Below are positions 63,954-64,000 of a stretch of 64,000 nucleotides of DNA, in pieces. The stretch covers positions 496,001 through 560,000 of the forward strand of contig NZ_JAAMRF010000001.1 in assembly GCF_013522725.1 (NCBI RefSeq), written 5' to 3'. This stretch comes from Stutzerimonas azotifigens (lineage in GTDB: Bacteria > Pseudomonadota > Gammaproteobacteria > Pseudomonadales > Pseudomonadaceae). A program made the position numbers and the translations under genes. The notes below the pieces were generated by a model. It made no database searches and was not told the DNA's origin. It was given only the letters and a program-made list of their open reading frames with translations. The number at the start of each line of letters is the position of its first letter. Position 1 is the stretch's first letter.

Positions 63954-64000
63954 ATCAATATCATGTGCGTTCACATTACCAGGGAAAGGGAGAGCCCGTG

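Overview
The window is GC-rich chromosomal DNA of a Pseudomonas-type gammaproteobacterium. Support for this comes from an OprO/P-like porin, a PA3286-like ketoacyl synthase, a DUF6279 lipoprotein, a full-length Lhr helicase, and GGGAGCGGTC...GACCGC palindromic repeats of Pseudomonas style. The stutzeri group is my best guess, from recall of those repeats rather than from a search. I see no rRNA, tRNA, prophage, IS element or CRISPR array.

Two sugar-acid loci sit near the two ends. Locus 1 (about 1.5-10.8 kb) holds a FadR-type GntR regulator, a leftward operon udh - lactonase - dctP - dctQ - dctM (uronate oxidation and a TRAP importer), and a divergent rightward pair: kdgD copy 1 and an L-talarate/galactarate dehydratase-type enolase-superfamily gene. 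Locus 2 (about 51.5-63.8 kb) holds a leftward operon gudD1 - tctC - tctB - tctA and a divergent rightward operon kdgD copy 2 - 2-oxoglutarate semialdehyde dehydrogenase - gudD2 - garD - FAD-linked 2-hydroxyacid dehydrogenase. Together they predict the oxidative route: uronate, aldaro-lactone, glucarate or galactarate, 5-dehydro-4-deoxyglucarate, 2-oxoglutarate semialdehyde, 2-oxoglutarate.

The loci are tied together in two ways. First, the kdgD genes share an 819-bp tract with one mismatch while their ends have diverged, which looks like recent gene conversion between direct repeats 48 kb apart. Second, the divergent promoter regions share an operator family fitting the FadR/GntR half-site rule TNGTNNNACNA. 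The udh and gudD1 promoters have the same layout (TTGACA, AATAAT, eight bases, then GTCATAYGAC at the start point). In both kdgD promoters a related operator lies between -35 and -10. A further copy lies 14 bases before the regulator gene. I infer one repressor for both loci.

The 40 kb between is mostly housekeeping or conserved accessory DNA: a soluble PAS/GAF hybrid histidine kinase, a zinc metallopeptidase, pgm, exporters, a VTT-flavoprotein fusion that has lost its redox cysteines, a di-heme cytochrome, a TlpA-like fusion, a KASIII-like enzyme, a phosphate-type porin, an ABC exporter, periplasmic cyclophilin, a DEAD-box helicase, a subtilase, the ergothioneine genes egtB-egtD, lhr and several small proteins. 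Intergenic spaces carry REPIN-like palindromes and a second C-rich repeat. One small secreted-protein gene (36.3-36.7 kb) is broken by two frameshifts.
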